Both the position numbers and the translations under genes were made by a program. Positions 52,064 through 61,142 of a stretch of DNA of 64,000 bases are shown one piece after another. Each line of letters opens with the position of its first letter. The first letter of the stretch is position 1. The DNA lies in NCBI RefSeq assembly GCF_018603905.1, contig NZ_JAHFZZ010000008.1:434001-498000 (forward strand), read 5' to 3'. The notes below the pieces were generated by a model, which was not told the origin of the DNA, searched no databases, and saw only the letters and a program-made list of their open reading frames with translations. This stretch comes from Nonomuraea sp. NEAU-A123 (GTDB lineage Bacteria; Actinomycetota; Actinomycetes; Streptosporangiales; Streptosporangiaceae).

Positions 52064-52936
52064 TCAGGGAACGAGCGGCCGGATCTCTTCGGCCACGAAC
52101 CGTACGAAGCCCTCGAGGTCGGGCTCGTCGGCCGTCGGCTGGAGCACCACGGTGTCGGCCCCGGCGTCCGCCAGCCGCTGGACGGCCTTGGCGACCGTGC
52201 CCGCGTCCCCGGCGACTCCGGCGTCCGGTTTGCCGGCGTCGCCCCAGCCCTCGAGTTCGGCCTTGAGTCGTGCGGGTCCGTCCGGACCGATCGCCGTGTG
52301 GAGGCCGACGATCAGCTCGTGCCGGTCGGTACGCCCGGCCGCCGCACGCCCTTCGTCGATGAGCGTCCGAGCCTGTCGTACCTGGTCGGGCGGGGTACCG
52401 GCGACAAGGATGGTGCCGTCGGCGGCCTCGCCGGACAGCCGCAGCGACCGCGGCCCGACCGCCCCGGCGAGCACCGGTGGCGCCGTCTCCGGCGGCCAGT
52501 CGAGGGCGACGTCGTCGAGCCGTACGTAACGGCCGTCCACGGTGACCCGCTCGCCGCGCAGCAGCGCCCGTAGCGCCGCGAGGTGCTCGCGCAGCAGCGT
52601 CAGGGGCGAGTCCACCCGCGCGCCGGCCTGGGCCATCCACTCCTGTACGCCGTGGCCGACGCCCAGGACAACCCGCCCCGGGAACAGCCGGTGCAGCGTG
52701 GCCACCTCCATCGCGGTCAGGGCGACGTTGCGCAGGGGCACCGGGAGCAGGCCGACGCCGATGCGCAGCCGTTCGGTCCAGGCAAGGGCCGCGGCCGCGC
52801 TGGCGATGCCGCTCTGGGAGAAGCAGTCCTCCCAGAGCCAGAGTTCGTCCAGCCCCGCCTCCTCCGCCGCGTGGGCCACGCCGCGCATCCGTTCGGGAGG
52901 GAGCTGAGGCCGGAACACGGCGCCGAGAGTAGTCAT
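52064..52936 (-). CDS. LLM-class F420-dependent oxidoreductase
   Basis: A 290-residue luciferase-like TIM-barrel protein. GAVFRPQLPPERMRGVAHAA and LDELWLWEDCFSQSGIASAA, together with LFPGRVVLGVGHGVQEWMAQ, are typical of actinobacterial F420-dependent LLM enzymes. The substrate is not predictable. The gene is 5' adjacent to a MarR gene on the same strand and has a repeat array at its 3' end. Confidence 0.88.
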   Translation of the reverse strand: MTTLGAVFRPQLPPERMRGVAHAAEEAGLDELWLWEDCFSQSGIASAAAALAWTERLRIGVGLLPVPLRNVALTAMEVATLHRLFPGRVVLGVGHGVQEWMAQAGARVDSPLTLLREHLAALRALLRGERVTVDGRYVRLDDVALDWPPETAPPVLAGAVGPRSLRLSGEAADGTILVAGTPPDQVRQARTLIDEGRAAAGRTDRHELIVGLHTAIGPDGPARLKAELEGWGDAGKPDAGVAGDAGTVAKAVQRLADAGADTVVLQPTADEPDLEGFVRFVAEEIRPLVP

Positions 52937-52979
52937 GAGGTCTGTCCTACCTGCTCCGCAGCCGGATGGACAACAGGAG

Positions 52980-53405
52980 CTAGACCAGGATCCGGGTGAG
53001 CAGGGCGTGGAGCTGGTCGCGTTCGGCGACGTCGAGGGGGGCGAGGAGCTCGTCCTGGATGGCTCGCGCCTCCCGCGTCAGGCGGGTGAGTTCGCGCCGT
53101 CCCCCGGCGGTGATGGTGGCGGTGACCCTGCGGCGGTCGGCGGGGTCGCGGGCGCGGTCGACGAAGCCGGGCGCCGAGAGCTCGTCCAGGACCTTGACCA
53201 CGTCGCTGGGGTCGATGCCGAGCCGGGCCGAAAGGTCGCGCTGGGCGTGCGGCCCGAAGTCCGCCAACGCCGCCAGCACGGCCATGTGCCACATACGCAG
53301 CCCATCTGCCGCCAGCCGCGCGGCCAGCCGGCCTCTGGCCGCCTTCCCGGTCTTCGACAGCAGGTACGTGGTGAGTCCGAGCAGGCTCGGCGGCAGCGCT
53401 TCCAT
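52980..53405 (-). CDS. MarR-family transcriptional regulator
   Basis: A 141-residue winged-helix protein: MAVLAALADFGPHAQRDLSA, LGIDPSDVVKVLDELSAPGF and the wing DPADRRRVTATITAGGRREL. It is divergent from a VOC-family gene and lies upstream of the LLM gene on the same strand, 43 bases apart. Palindromic sites in the divergent gap suggest autoregulation and control of the VOC gene. Confidence 0.9.
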   Translation of the reverse strand: MEALPPSLLGLTTYLLSKTGKAARGRLAARLAADGLRMWHMAVLAALADFGPHAQRDLSARLGIDPSDVVKVLDELSAPGFVDRARDPADRRRVTATITAGGRRELTRLTREARAIQDELLAPLDVAERDQLHALLTRILV

Positions 53406-53411
53406 CCTAGA

Positions 53412-53453
53412 TATTGTAGGGTCTGACCCAATAATAGGTCTTCACCCACTATT
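53412..53453. promoter_or_regulatory. Paired candidate MarR operators
   Basis: Site 1 (53412-53433) centres on GGGTCTGACCC with flanking TATTG and CAATA. Site 2 (53433-53453) is AATAG-N11-CTATT with GGTC and ACCC inside. Both fall in the 63-base gap between the MarR and VOC genes, and a minus-strand TACAAT -10-like box lies within site 1. Confidence 0.6.
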
Positions 53454-53468
53454 TCAGGAGATTTCCGG

Positions 53469-53867
53469 ATGGACGTGCTGCATCCTCGGCTGCTGGTTTC
53501 GGCGTTCGCGGAGTGTTTCGCCTTCTATGACGCGGTCCTGCCAGAGGTGCTCGGGGCGAGCCTCGCGAAGGGCGGCCCGGACGGTCCCTACGCGCACTGG
53601 GACGTGGGGTCGGAGGGGGTGCTGTCGATGCTCGACCGCGGCTTCATGACCGAGGTCGCGGGCACCGGCGCCCTGCCTGCGGACGCCGCCGCACAGGATC
53701 GCGTCATGCTCGTCAGCCGGGTGGCCGACGTCGACCGGGCGTACGCCGTCTGCCTGGCCCACGGCGGCCGGTCCGTCACGGAGCCCGCGGACCGGCCCGG
53801 CTGGGGCCTGCGGGCCGCTCACGTCCGTGACCCGGAAGGCAATCTGGTGGAGTTCCAGTCCTACTGA
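53469..53867 (+). CDS. VOC-family (glyoxalase/bleomycin-resistance fold) protein
   Basis: A 132-residue protein with the paired beta-alpha-beta-beta-beta fold: an N-terminal LHPRLLVSAFAECFAFYDAV and C-terminal WGLRAAHVRDPEGNLVEFQS with the metal-binding Glu. GGAG precedes the ATG. Control by the divergent MarR protein suggests a detoxification role; the substrate is unknown. Confidence 0.88.
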   Translation: MDVLHPRLLVSAFAECFAFYDAVLPEVLGASLAKGGPDGPYAHWDVGSEGVLSMLDRGFMTEVAGTGALPADAAAQDRVMLVSRVADVDRAYAVCLAHGGRSVTEPADRPGWGLRAAHVRDPEGNLVEFQSY

Positions 53868-53876
53868 GCTCGATGA

Positions 53877-53906
53877 TTGACAATACTACGTTTAACGAAT
53901 TATGGT
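53877..53906 (+). promoter_or_regulatory. Sigma-70-like promoter, probably giving a leaderless mRNA
   Basis: A perfect -35 TTGACA (53877-53882) and a -10 TATGGT (53901-53906), 18 bases apart. The expected transcription start, 6-8 bases on, falls at or just before the ATG at 53915. Confidence 0.5.
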
Positions 53907-53914
53907 CCGAGGTC

Positions 53915-54781
53915 ATGCCCAAGAGATCATTAGCGCTGGCGGCGCTCGCTGTCATCGTCTCCGGCTGCGGGACGACCAGCACTGCACAGCCGTCTCCATC
54001 GGCCGCCACGGCCAGTCAGGGGCTTGGCGAGAACCAGCGGATCGAGCTGGCCAAAGCCGACTGCATGAAGGCGAACGGCTTCAAATACGTAGCGTGGATC
54101 CCTCCTGCGCTGCCCGAGACGGAACAATCCAGGATGGCCTCCGCCCGCGACTACGAGGGCATGAAGTCATACCGCGCCAAATACGGCTTCGGGGTGTCCG
54201 CCACGCTCGTCTACCCGCCGAGCGGCGAGACCGCGGGGCAGGCCCACGAGCCCAAGAACCCTAACGTCGCCCTCGTCAAGGCTCTCTCGTCTGCTCAGCG
54301 CCATTCGTACGGGGTCAAGTTCGAAAAATGTCAGATCACTGCGATCAAGCAGGCCACGGGCAAGGACGTGAAGTCGGCTGATGAGTGGAGCCAGTTCCGT
54401 GACCAGGCATACGTAGAGCGCAGGAAGCGCGAACTCAACGGCGACGCCCGGCTCACCGAACTGGCTGCGGGCATGGCCGATTGCATGACCGCCAAGGGCT
54501 ACCAGGTCACGTCGCACAGCCCGATAGCCATGCGTGACTGGGGATATACGACGTTCACCAGGGAATTGCACGGGCTCGCGAAGAAAGAAGACAAGAACAT
54601 TCCCGACTTCGACCCGGAGTCCGGCACAGGCTACATCCCGACGCACCTCACGGAGGGCGAGAAGCGGGCCCTTCTGAACCGAGAGATCAAGGCGGCGCTC
54701 GACGACCTCGAATGCGGCAAGGCCTTCCACCCTGCCGCGGCAGCCAAGGATGACCAGCTCAGCACCGAGCTGACCGAGTAA
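53915..54781 (+). CDS. Putative lipoprotein of unknown function
   Basis: A 288-residue protein with a signal peptide and lipobox (LAVIVSGC). The mature part has paired motifs KADCMKANGFKYV and MADCMTAKGYQVT, the cysteine-containing pattern common to secreted actinomycete proteins of unknown function, plus single Cys at FEKCQ and DLECGKAF, which could form two disulfides. The start is set by the promoter and signal peptide; an ATG at 53873 would lie in the promoter. Confidence 0.7.
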   Translation: MPKRSLALAALAVIVSGCGTTSTAQPSPSAATASQGLGENQRIELAKADCMKANGFKYVAWIPPALPETEQSRMASARDYEGMKSYRAKYGFGVSATLVYPPSGETAGQAHEPKNPNVALVKALSSAQRHSYGVKFEKCQITAIKQATGKDVKSADEWSQFRDQAYVERRKRELNGDARLTELAAGMADCMTAKGYQVTSHSPIAMRDWGYTTFTRELHGLAKKEDKNIPDFDPESGTGYIPTHLTEGEKRALLNREIKAALDDLECGKAFHPAAAAKDDQLSTELTE

Positions 54782-54838
54782 CGCGAAACTTTCCCTCCGC
54801 CCTCGTGGATTCGAAAGGAAGGCTCCTCGTGAACGCGG

Positions 54839-55582
54839 TCACTCGTACGGGCTGCGGCCCTCGTCGATCGCCTGGATCAGGCCGCGAGCGTACTCGTACG
54901 TGGCCCGGTGCAACCCGCCCCCGTAGCTGACCCTGGCCACGCCCAACTCGGCCAGCCGGGCCAGATCGGGGACGCCGGGCCTGAACAGCACGTTCACCGG
55001 GCCGCCGACCTCGCTCACCAGGGCCCGGATCTCCTCCGCGTCGCCGAGGACGATCGGGTAGACACAGTCGGCCCCGGCCTCCAGGTAGCGCCGTGCCCGC
55101 GTCACGGCCGCCTCCCGTGTCCGGTCGCCGTGCAGATAGGTGTCGACCCTGGCGTTGATCACGAGCCCCGATCCGGCGGCGGCCCGCACGTCCGCCAGGA
55201 ACTCGGCCTGCGCCTCCACGTCGACGAGCAGGTCGGTGCGGGGGTCGGAGTCCTCCAGGTTGCAGCCGACGGCACCGGCCGTGAGCAGGCGTTCGACCAG
55301 CTCGGCCGGCTTCAGGCCGTACCCGCGCTCGACGTCCGCCGTCACGGGCACGTCCACGGCGCGCGTGATGCGGGCCACGGCGGCCATCATCTCGGCGACG
55401 GGGGTCCCCTCGCCGTCCTCGTAGCCCAGCACCTGGGAGACAGCCGCGCTTCCGGTGGCGATCACCGGAAACCCGGCCTCCTGTACGGCCCGCGCGGACG
55501 CCGCGTCCCAGGCGTTGGGCAGCACCAACGGGTTCCCGGGCACGTGGAGAGCCCGGAGCAGGGCGGCCTTGTCAGTGGTCAT
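54839..55582 (-). CDS. Isocitrate lyase/PEP mutase-family enzyme
   Basis: A 247-residue barrel of the PEP mutase/isocitrate lyase superfamily: NPLVLPNAWDAASARAVQEA, VTADVERGYGLKP, GCNLEDSDP and YPIVLGDAEEIRALV. The loop motif KKCGH of true isocitrate lyase is absent, so it is not AceA. It probably cleaves or forms C-C or C-P bonds of an oxaloacetate-like substrate. Stand-alone gene. Confidence 0.88.
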   Translation of the reverse strand: MTTDKAALLRALHVPGNPLVLPNAWDAASARAVQEAGFPVIATGSAAVSQVLGYEDGEGTPVAEMMAAVARITRAVDVPVTADVERGYGLKPAELVERLLTAGAVGCNLEDSDPRTDLLVDVEAQAEFLADVRAAAGSGLVINARVDTYLHGDRTREAAVTRARRYLEAGADCVYPIVLGDAEEIRALVSEVGGPVNVLFRPGVPDLARLAELGVARVSYGGGLHRATYEYARGLIQAIDEGRSPYE

Positions 55583-55672
55583 ACCGGGCAGCCTAGGAAG
55601 GAAGTGGCTCCCGCCAAAGGGCCAATACCGCGGGGAACCGCCAATCCACTTGGCAGCTCACCCACTCAGCCG

Positions 55673-56221
55673 TCAGCAACCGGTCTTCGCGCACTGCCCG
55701 ATGACCTCGCCCGCCGGGCCGTCCGCCGGGTTGTCGCCCGCTGGCTCCTGCGCCGGTTTGGTCGGCGAGGACGTGGGCTTCTTGCCGTTCTTGGCCGGAG
55801 GCGTGGCCGTAGTGCGTGAATCGGTGCCCGCCGCCCCCTTGTCCGTATCCGTGCTCGTATCCGGGTCCGTGACCGCGTCGCCCATGTCGGCGGCGGGTTC
55901 GTCGGACGAGAGTCCTTCGTCGGGGGCGTCCGTCTTGGCGTCGCCCATGGACGCCTCTTCATCCAGCGGTTCGTCGGCGGCGGTCTGAGTGGGGCTCGCC
56001 TGGCCGGCCTGGCCGGTGGAGGGCGCGGGCTGGGCGGGACCTCCGGGGCCACCCGCCAGCGCGAAGCCGATTCCGCCCGCCGCGAGCACGGCGACGAGGG
56101 CCGACGCGGCGACGATGACGGTCTTCTTCTTGGTGGCGGATCTGCCATTTCTGGCAGGTCTCGGCATATCGCCCGGCCCCGTGAGGATCTCCTGGCGATC
56201 CGGCTCCATCGGATCTTGCAT
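55673..56221 (-). CDS. Membrane-anchored disordered protein
   Basis: A 182-residue protein: a short basic cytoplasmic part, one helix (KTVIVAASALVAVLAAGGIG), then a Gly/Pro/Thr/Asp-rich extracytoplasmic stretch with no predicted fold and a C-terminal EVIGQCAKTGC. GGGAG precedes ATG 56221. It is divergent from a gene encoding a protein of the same design. No family recognised. Confidence 0.6.
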   Translation of the reverse strand: MQDPMEPDRQEILTGPGDMPRPARNGRSATKKKTVIVAASALVAVLAAGGIGFALAGGPGGPAQPAPSTGQAGQASPTQTAADEPLDEEASMGDAKTDAPDEGLSSDEPAADMGDAVTDPDTSTDTDKGAAGTDSRTTATPPAKNGKKPTSSPTKPAQEPAGDNPADGPAGEVIGQCAKTGC

Positions 56222-56302
56222 GGTGGTGCGACTCCCTGCGGTCGTATCGGGAAAGCTCGCCGGCTTCCGCGGGTGATGGACCACACTAGCCGCAGGAGTC
56301 GA

Positions 56303-57016
56303 ATGCTCGCGCACCAATCACAAAGGAATCACGACTTGTCACCGCATAAAGCCATTCGCCCAGGTCGTCGTGACCGCCTGGCAGCCGCGGCAGGTGTGGC
56401 CGGGGTGATCGTCGTCGCCGCGCTCGGTGTTTTCCTGTCGCTCATGGGATCTCAAAGTCCCGAGCCGAAAAAGGGGCCGGAAAATGATCAGGAAAGCGGG
56501 CTTTCCGATCAATCAGGCGTTCCTTCGCCGAGCCCGAGCCCGCCTCCGACGCTGACTTCGACGACGCCCCCGATGTCGTGGCCGTCGTACCCGACCTCAG
56601 ACGACAACCAGGCCGCCAACAACGGCGACGACGGTGACGATCCAGACCCCGACAGCGGCCCGCCCCCGGAGAACGGCCCGACTCCCGAGAAGGACCTGAC
56701 GCCCAAGGAGATCGAGGCGCGCCCAAAGCCCGTGCCCTCACCGCGCCCGGGAGTGGGCGAAGCGCTGCCGCCGCCGCTGCGGGACAGTCCCACGCCGAGC
56801 GGACCGCCGGAAAGGTCGCGGGCACCCCGACCCTTGCCGACCCCGCGGAAACCCACGGACCCCTCGCCGGACGCACCGGCGACCCAGGCCACCGAGCCCG
56901 ACGACCGCTCCGAAAGGCAAGAGCCTCCGATACCCCTGGCGACCGACCCGTGCGCGACCTTCCTCGACTTCCGCCGCGACTACTGCTACCGGGTGCTCGA
57001 CCGCCTCGGCAGATGA
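56303..57016 (+). CDS. Membrane-anchored Pro-rich protein
   Basis: A 237-residue protein: basic N-terminus, one helix (AAAAGVAGVIVVAALGVFL), then about 150 residues rich in Pro, Ser, Asp and Glu. The C-terminus is a small structured tail (TDPCATFLDFRRDYCYRVLD) with two cysteines. GGAG lies five bases before ATG 56303; ATG 56276 is the alternative. The layout resembles the divergent neighbour, so the two may work together at the cell surface. Confidence 0.6.
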   Translation: MLAHQSQRNHDLSPHKAIRPGRRDRLAAAAGVAGVIVVAALGVFLSLMGSQSPEPKKGPENDQESGLSDQSGVPSPSPSPPPTLTSTTPPMSWPSYPTSDDNQAANNGDDGDDPDPDSGPPPENGPTPEKDLTPKEIEARPKPVPSPRPGVGEALPPPLRDSPTPSGPPERSRAPRPLPTPRKPTDPSPDAPATQATEPDDRSERQEPPIPLATDPCATFLDFRRDYCYRVLDRLGR

Positions 57017-57042
57017 CCCCTGGGCAGACAGCCCCGTGACAC

Positions 57043-57124
57043 GCGGCCCCATGTCAGGGGGCCGCGCCAGGGCGGCTCCCCGGCAAGCCAGCCCCCCGGC
57101 GAGCGGCCCCATAACAAGGGGGCC
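57043..57124. terminator. Two GC hairpins between convergent genes
   Basis: GCGGCCCC (57043-57050) pairs with GGGGCCGC (57058-57065), and GGCCCC (57105-57110) pairs with GGGGCC (57119-57124). Both start with the same GCGGCCCCAT, 60 bases apart, which suggests a duplicated terminator unit. They lie between a rightward gene and miaB. Confidence 0.6.
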
Positions 57125-57138
57125 AGTGATCAGGTGGG

Positions 57139-58626
57139 CTAGGAAGCGGAGCACGCCCCGGCCGTCGGTACGGACGGCGGGCGGCCGATGGTGGGCATGC
57201 CGAGCGAGACGCCCTTGGCCGGAGCCGGGGCGCCCTGCCGTGCCTCCCAGGCGTCGCCCGCCCGGGTGCGGCGGACGGAGACCGGCCCGTCGGCCACCAG
57301 GTGGTGCGGAGCCGCGTACGTGACCTCGACCGTGACCATGTCACCGGGCCGCGGCACGTGGTCACCGACCGCGAAGTGCACCAGCCGGTTGTCGGCGGCG
57401 CGCCCGGACAGCCGGCGCGTGACGTCGTCCTTGCGGCCCTCGCCCTCGGCGACCAGCACCTCCAGCGTCCGGCCCACCTGCTTGCGGTTCTCCTCCCAGG
57501 AGATCTCCTCCTGGAGGGCGACCAGGCGCTCGTAACGCTCCTGGACCACCTTCTTGGGGATCTGGTCGTCCATGGTCGCCGCGGGCGTGCCGGGCCGGAT
57601 GGAGTACTGGAAGGTGAAGGCGTTGGCGAAGCGGCTCTGTCGTACGACGTCGAGGGTGGCCTGGAAGTCCTCCTCCGTCTCGCCGGGGAAGCCGACGATG
57701 ATGTCGGTGGAGATGGCCGCGTCCGGCATGGCGGCGCGGACCCGCTCGATGATGCCGAGGTAGCGTTCGGCCCGGTAGGAGCGGCGCATCGCCTTCAGCA
57801 GCCGCGAGGAGCCCGACTGCAGCGGCATGTGGAGTTGGTGCATGACGTTGGGCGTCTCGGCCATGGCGGCGATCACGTCGTCGGTGAAGGCGGCCGGGTG
57901 CGGCGAGGTGAAGCGGACCCGCTCCAGCCCGTCGATGTCGCCGCAGGCGCGTAGGAGCTTGCCGAACGCCAGCCGGTCGCCGAACTCGACGCCGTAGGTG
58001 TTGACGTTCTGGCCGAGCAGCGTGACCTCAAGAACGCCCTGATCCACCAATGTCTGGACTTCGGCGAGAACGTCGCCGGGCCGCCGGTCCTTCTCCTTGC
58101 CCCGCAGCGACGGCACGATGCAGAACGTGCAGGTGTTGTTGCACCCGACCGAGATCGCGACCCAGGCGGCGTAGGCGGACTCGCGCTTGGTGGGCAGCGT
58201 CGAGGGGAAGACCTCGAGCGACTCCTTGAGCTCGACCTGCGCCTCGCCCTGGATGCGGGCCCGCTCCAGCAGCACCGGCAGCGCCCCGAGGTTGTGGGTG
58301 CCGAACACCACGTCGACCCACGGCGCCTTGCGGACGATCTCGCCCTGGTCCTTCTGCGCCAGGCAGCCGCCCACGGCGATCTGCATGCGCGGGTTGCTCA
58401 CCTTGGCCGGCCGTAGGTGGCCGAGGTTGCCGTAAAGGCGGTTGTCGGCGTTCTCGCGCACGGCGCACGTGTTGAACACCACCACGTCGGCGGTCTCGCC
58501 GTCGGCCGCGGCCACGTAACCGGCGTCCTCAAGCAGGCCGGAAAGGCGCTCGGAATCGTGCACATTCATCTGGCACCCGTATGTGCGCACTTCATAGGTG
58601 CGGGCGCTCTCCTGGGTCACAGTCAT
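57139..58626 (-). CDS. miaB: tRNA-2-methylthio-N6-dimethylallyladenosine synthase
   Basis: A radical-SAM methylthiotransferase acting on i6A37 tRNA made by MiaA. It has 495 residues: N-terminal cluster domain (TYGCQMNVHDSERL, VFNTCAVRENADNR), radical SAM motif VGCNNTCTFCIVPSLRG, and a TRAM domain near the C-terminus. The last 45 residues form an unstructured Pro/Ala tail. It is divergent from gluA. Confidence 0.96.
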   Translation of the reverse strand: MTVTQESARTYEVRTYGCQMNVHDSERLSGLLEDAGYVAAADGETADVVVFNTCAVRENADNRLYGNLGHLRPAKVSNPRMQIAVGGCLAQKDQGEIVRKAPWVDVVFGTHNLGALPVLLERARIQGEAQVELKESLEVFPSTLPTKRESAYAAWVAISVGCNNTCTFCIVPSLRGKEKDRRPGDVLAEVQTLVDQGVLEVTLLGQNVNTYGVEFGDRLAFGKLLRACGDIDGLERVRFTSPHPAAFTDDVIAAMAETPNVMHQLHMPLQSGSSRLLKAMRRSYRAERYLGIIERVRAAMPDAAISTDIIVGFPGETEEDFQATLDVVRQSRFANAFTFQYSIRPGTPAATMDDQIPKKVVQERYERLVALQEEISWEENRKQVGRTLEVLVAEGEGRKDDVTRRLSGRAADNRLVHFAVGDHVPRPGDMVTVEVTYAAPHHLVADGPVSVRRTRAGDAWEARQGAPAPAKGVSLGMPTIGRPPSVPTAGACSAS

Positions 58627-58760
58627 CGCACGTCCAAGGGTAGTCCTTGTCCGGCTTGCGACGGTCGTAGGATCTAAAACACCAGCTTGACGGCACGATG
58701 TGATCGGATCGGTACCGCTCGGTTAGTGACCAGCGTCCTATAGACCCCTAGGTTTTGACC

Positions 58761-59516
<756 letters not shown>

Positions 59517-59551
59517 TCCCAGTCCGCAGCAGGAAGATTGAGGTAACCACT

Positions 59552-60409
59552 ATGCAGATGCGTCGAACTGGGGCCGTGCTCGCCGTCACGGCCATGGCGG
59601 CCGGTCTTGCCGCGTGTGGCGGTGGAGACAGCTACACCAACGTCATGGACAAGCTCAAGGGTGCCAAGGAAATCACCATCGGCACCAAATGGGACCAGCC
59701 CAGCCTGGGTCTGAAAAAGGGTGGCGGCGACCCTGAGGGCTTCGACGTCGATGTGGCCAAGTACATCGTGAAGGAGCTGGCCGGCGGCCAGGATGTGAAG
59801 ATCACGTGGAAGGAGTCGCCCTCGTCCAACCGCGAGGCGCTGCTCGCCAACGGCACCGTGGACATCATCTTCGCCACTTACTCCATCACCGACGCGCGCA
59901 AGCCGAAGGTCACCTTCGGTGGCCCGTACGTCGTCGTCCACCAGGACACCATGGTCCGTGCGGACGCCGCGGACATCACCAAGGCGACGGACCTGAAGGA
60001 CAAGCGCATCTGTCAGGCGCAGGGCTCCAACTCCTACAAGCGGATCACCGACCCGCCGCCGGACGGCAAGCTCAACCTGCCCGCCAAGCTCGTCGGAGCC
60101 AGCAACTACTCCGAGTGCGTGCAGAAGCTCAGTGGTGGCAACCTGGACGCGGTCACCACCGACAACCTGATCCTCGCCGGCTTCGCCAGCCAGGACCCGG
60201 GCAAGTACAAGCTGCTCAACGACCCCTTCACGGATGAGAAGTACGGCATCGGCCTGAAGAAGGGCGACAAGACGACCTGCGAGGCCGTCAACAAGGCCGT
60301 CACCAAGATGTGGCAGGACGGCACGGCCACCCAGCTCCTCACGAAGTGGTTCGGCAAGACCGGCCTGGACCTGCCCAAGGAGGCCCCACCGGCCGAGGGT
60401 TGCGCCTGA
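59552..60409 (+). CDS. gluB: Glutamate ABC transporter substrate-binding lipoprotein
   Basis: A 285-residue protein with lipobox MAAGLAACG. The periplasmic-binding domain has ITIGTKWDQPSLGLKKGGGD, EGFDVDVAKYIV and VDIIFATYSITDARK, typical of polar amino acid SBPs, and a Cys pair (CEAV, EGCA). GAGG lies nine bases before ATG 59552. A stable stem-loop follows and may raise its expression relative to the permeases. Confidence 0.93.
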   Translation: MQMRRTGAVLAVTAMAAGLAACGGGDSYTNVMDKLKGAKEITIGTKWDQPSLGLKKGGGDPEGFDVDVAKYIVKELAGGQDVKITWKESPSSNREALLANGTVDIIFATYSITDARKPKVTFGGPYVVVHQDTMVRADAADITKATDLKDKRICQAQGSNSYKRITDPPPDGKLNLPAKLVGASNYSECVQKLSGGNLDAVTTDNLILAGFASQDPGKYKLLNDPFTDEKYGIGLKKGDKTTCEAVNKAVTKMWQDGTATQLLTKWFGKTGLDLPKEAPPAEGCA

Positions 60410-60420
60410 TCCTCAACCTC

Positions 60421-60446
60421 GCGGCGGCCGGTGACCCGGCCGCCGC
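60421..60446 (+). promoter_or_regulatory. Intercistronic stem-loop gluB-gluC
   Basis: The arms 60421-60431 and 60436-60446 pair perfectly over 11 GC-only bases with a TGAC loop, eleven bases after the gluB stop and 25 before gluC. Such structures downstream of SBP genes protect the upstream mRNA or partly terminate, giving more binding protein than permease. Confidence 0.7.
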
Positions 60447-60470
60447 GGCCGTTCTCACTGGTGGAGCACG

Positions 60471-61142
60471 ATGGACGAACTAATTCAGTACGGCCCTGAC
60501 CTGGCCGTCGGGTTCCTGAACAACATTAAGCTCTCGTTGGTCATCGCGGTGTTCTCGCTGATCGTCGGCACGGTCCTGGCCGCCATGCGGGTCTCCCCCA
60601 CCCCGGTCCTGCGGGCCGCGGGCACGGCGTACGTCAACGTGGTGCGCAACACCCCGCTGACGCTAGTGCTGGCCTTCTGCTACCTCGGGCTCAGCGACAC
60701 CCTCGGGCTGATCTTCTCCACCGAGGATCCGCTGATGAACTCGTTCTGGCTGGCCGTGCTGGGCATGTCGGCCTACACCGCGGCGTTCGTCTGCGAGGCC
60801 CTGCGGTCCGGCATCAACACGGTGCCGTTGGGACAGGCGGAAGCGGCCCGCGCGATCGGGCTCACCTTCAGCCAGTCGATCACGCTCGTCATCTTCCCGC
60901 AGGCATTCAGGGCGGTCATCGCCCCGCTGGGCAGCGTCCTGATCGCCATGATCAAGAACACGACCGTGGTGGCGGCTGCGGGTTACACCGTGGAATCCTC
61001 CAACACCATGCGGACGATCTTCGACACCACCGGCACCTCGATTCCCATCTTCCTCGGCATCGTGGTCTCGTTCCTGATACTCATCCTGCCGATCGGCTGG
61101 TACACCGGCCGGCTGGCCAGGAAATTGGCGGTGGCCCGATGA
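60471..61142 (+). CDS. gluC: Glutamate ABC transporter permease GluC
   Basis: A 223-residue membrane protein with about five helices and the EAA loop EAARAIGLTFSQSITLVIFPQ of polar amino acid permeases (HisMQ type). Its stop overlaps the gluD ATG. It pairs with GluD as the heterodimeric channel. Confidence 0.92.
   Translation: MDELIQYGPDLAVGFLNNIKLSLVIAVFSLIVGTVLAAMRVSPTPVLRAAGTAYVNVVRNTPLTLVLAFCYLGLSDTLGLIFSTEDPLMNSFWLAVLGMSAYTAAFVCEALRSGINTVPLGQAEAARAIGLTFSQSITLVIFPQAFRAVIAPLGSVLIAMIKNTTVVAAAGYTVESSNTMRTIFDTTGTSIPIFLGIVVSFLILILPIGWYTGRLARKLAVAR

Noticed and set aside
54839..55582. Isocitrate lyase partner for malate synthase
   Set aside because: Too short and lacking the KKCGH loop; it belongs to the PEP mutase-like branch, so the glyoxylate shunt cannot be called complete here.
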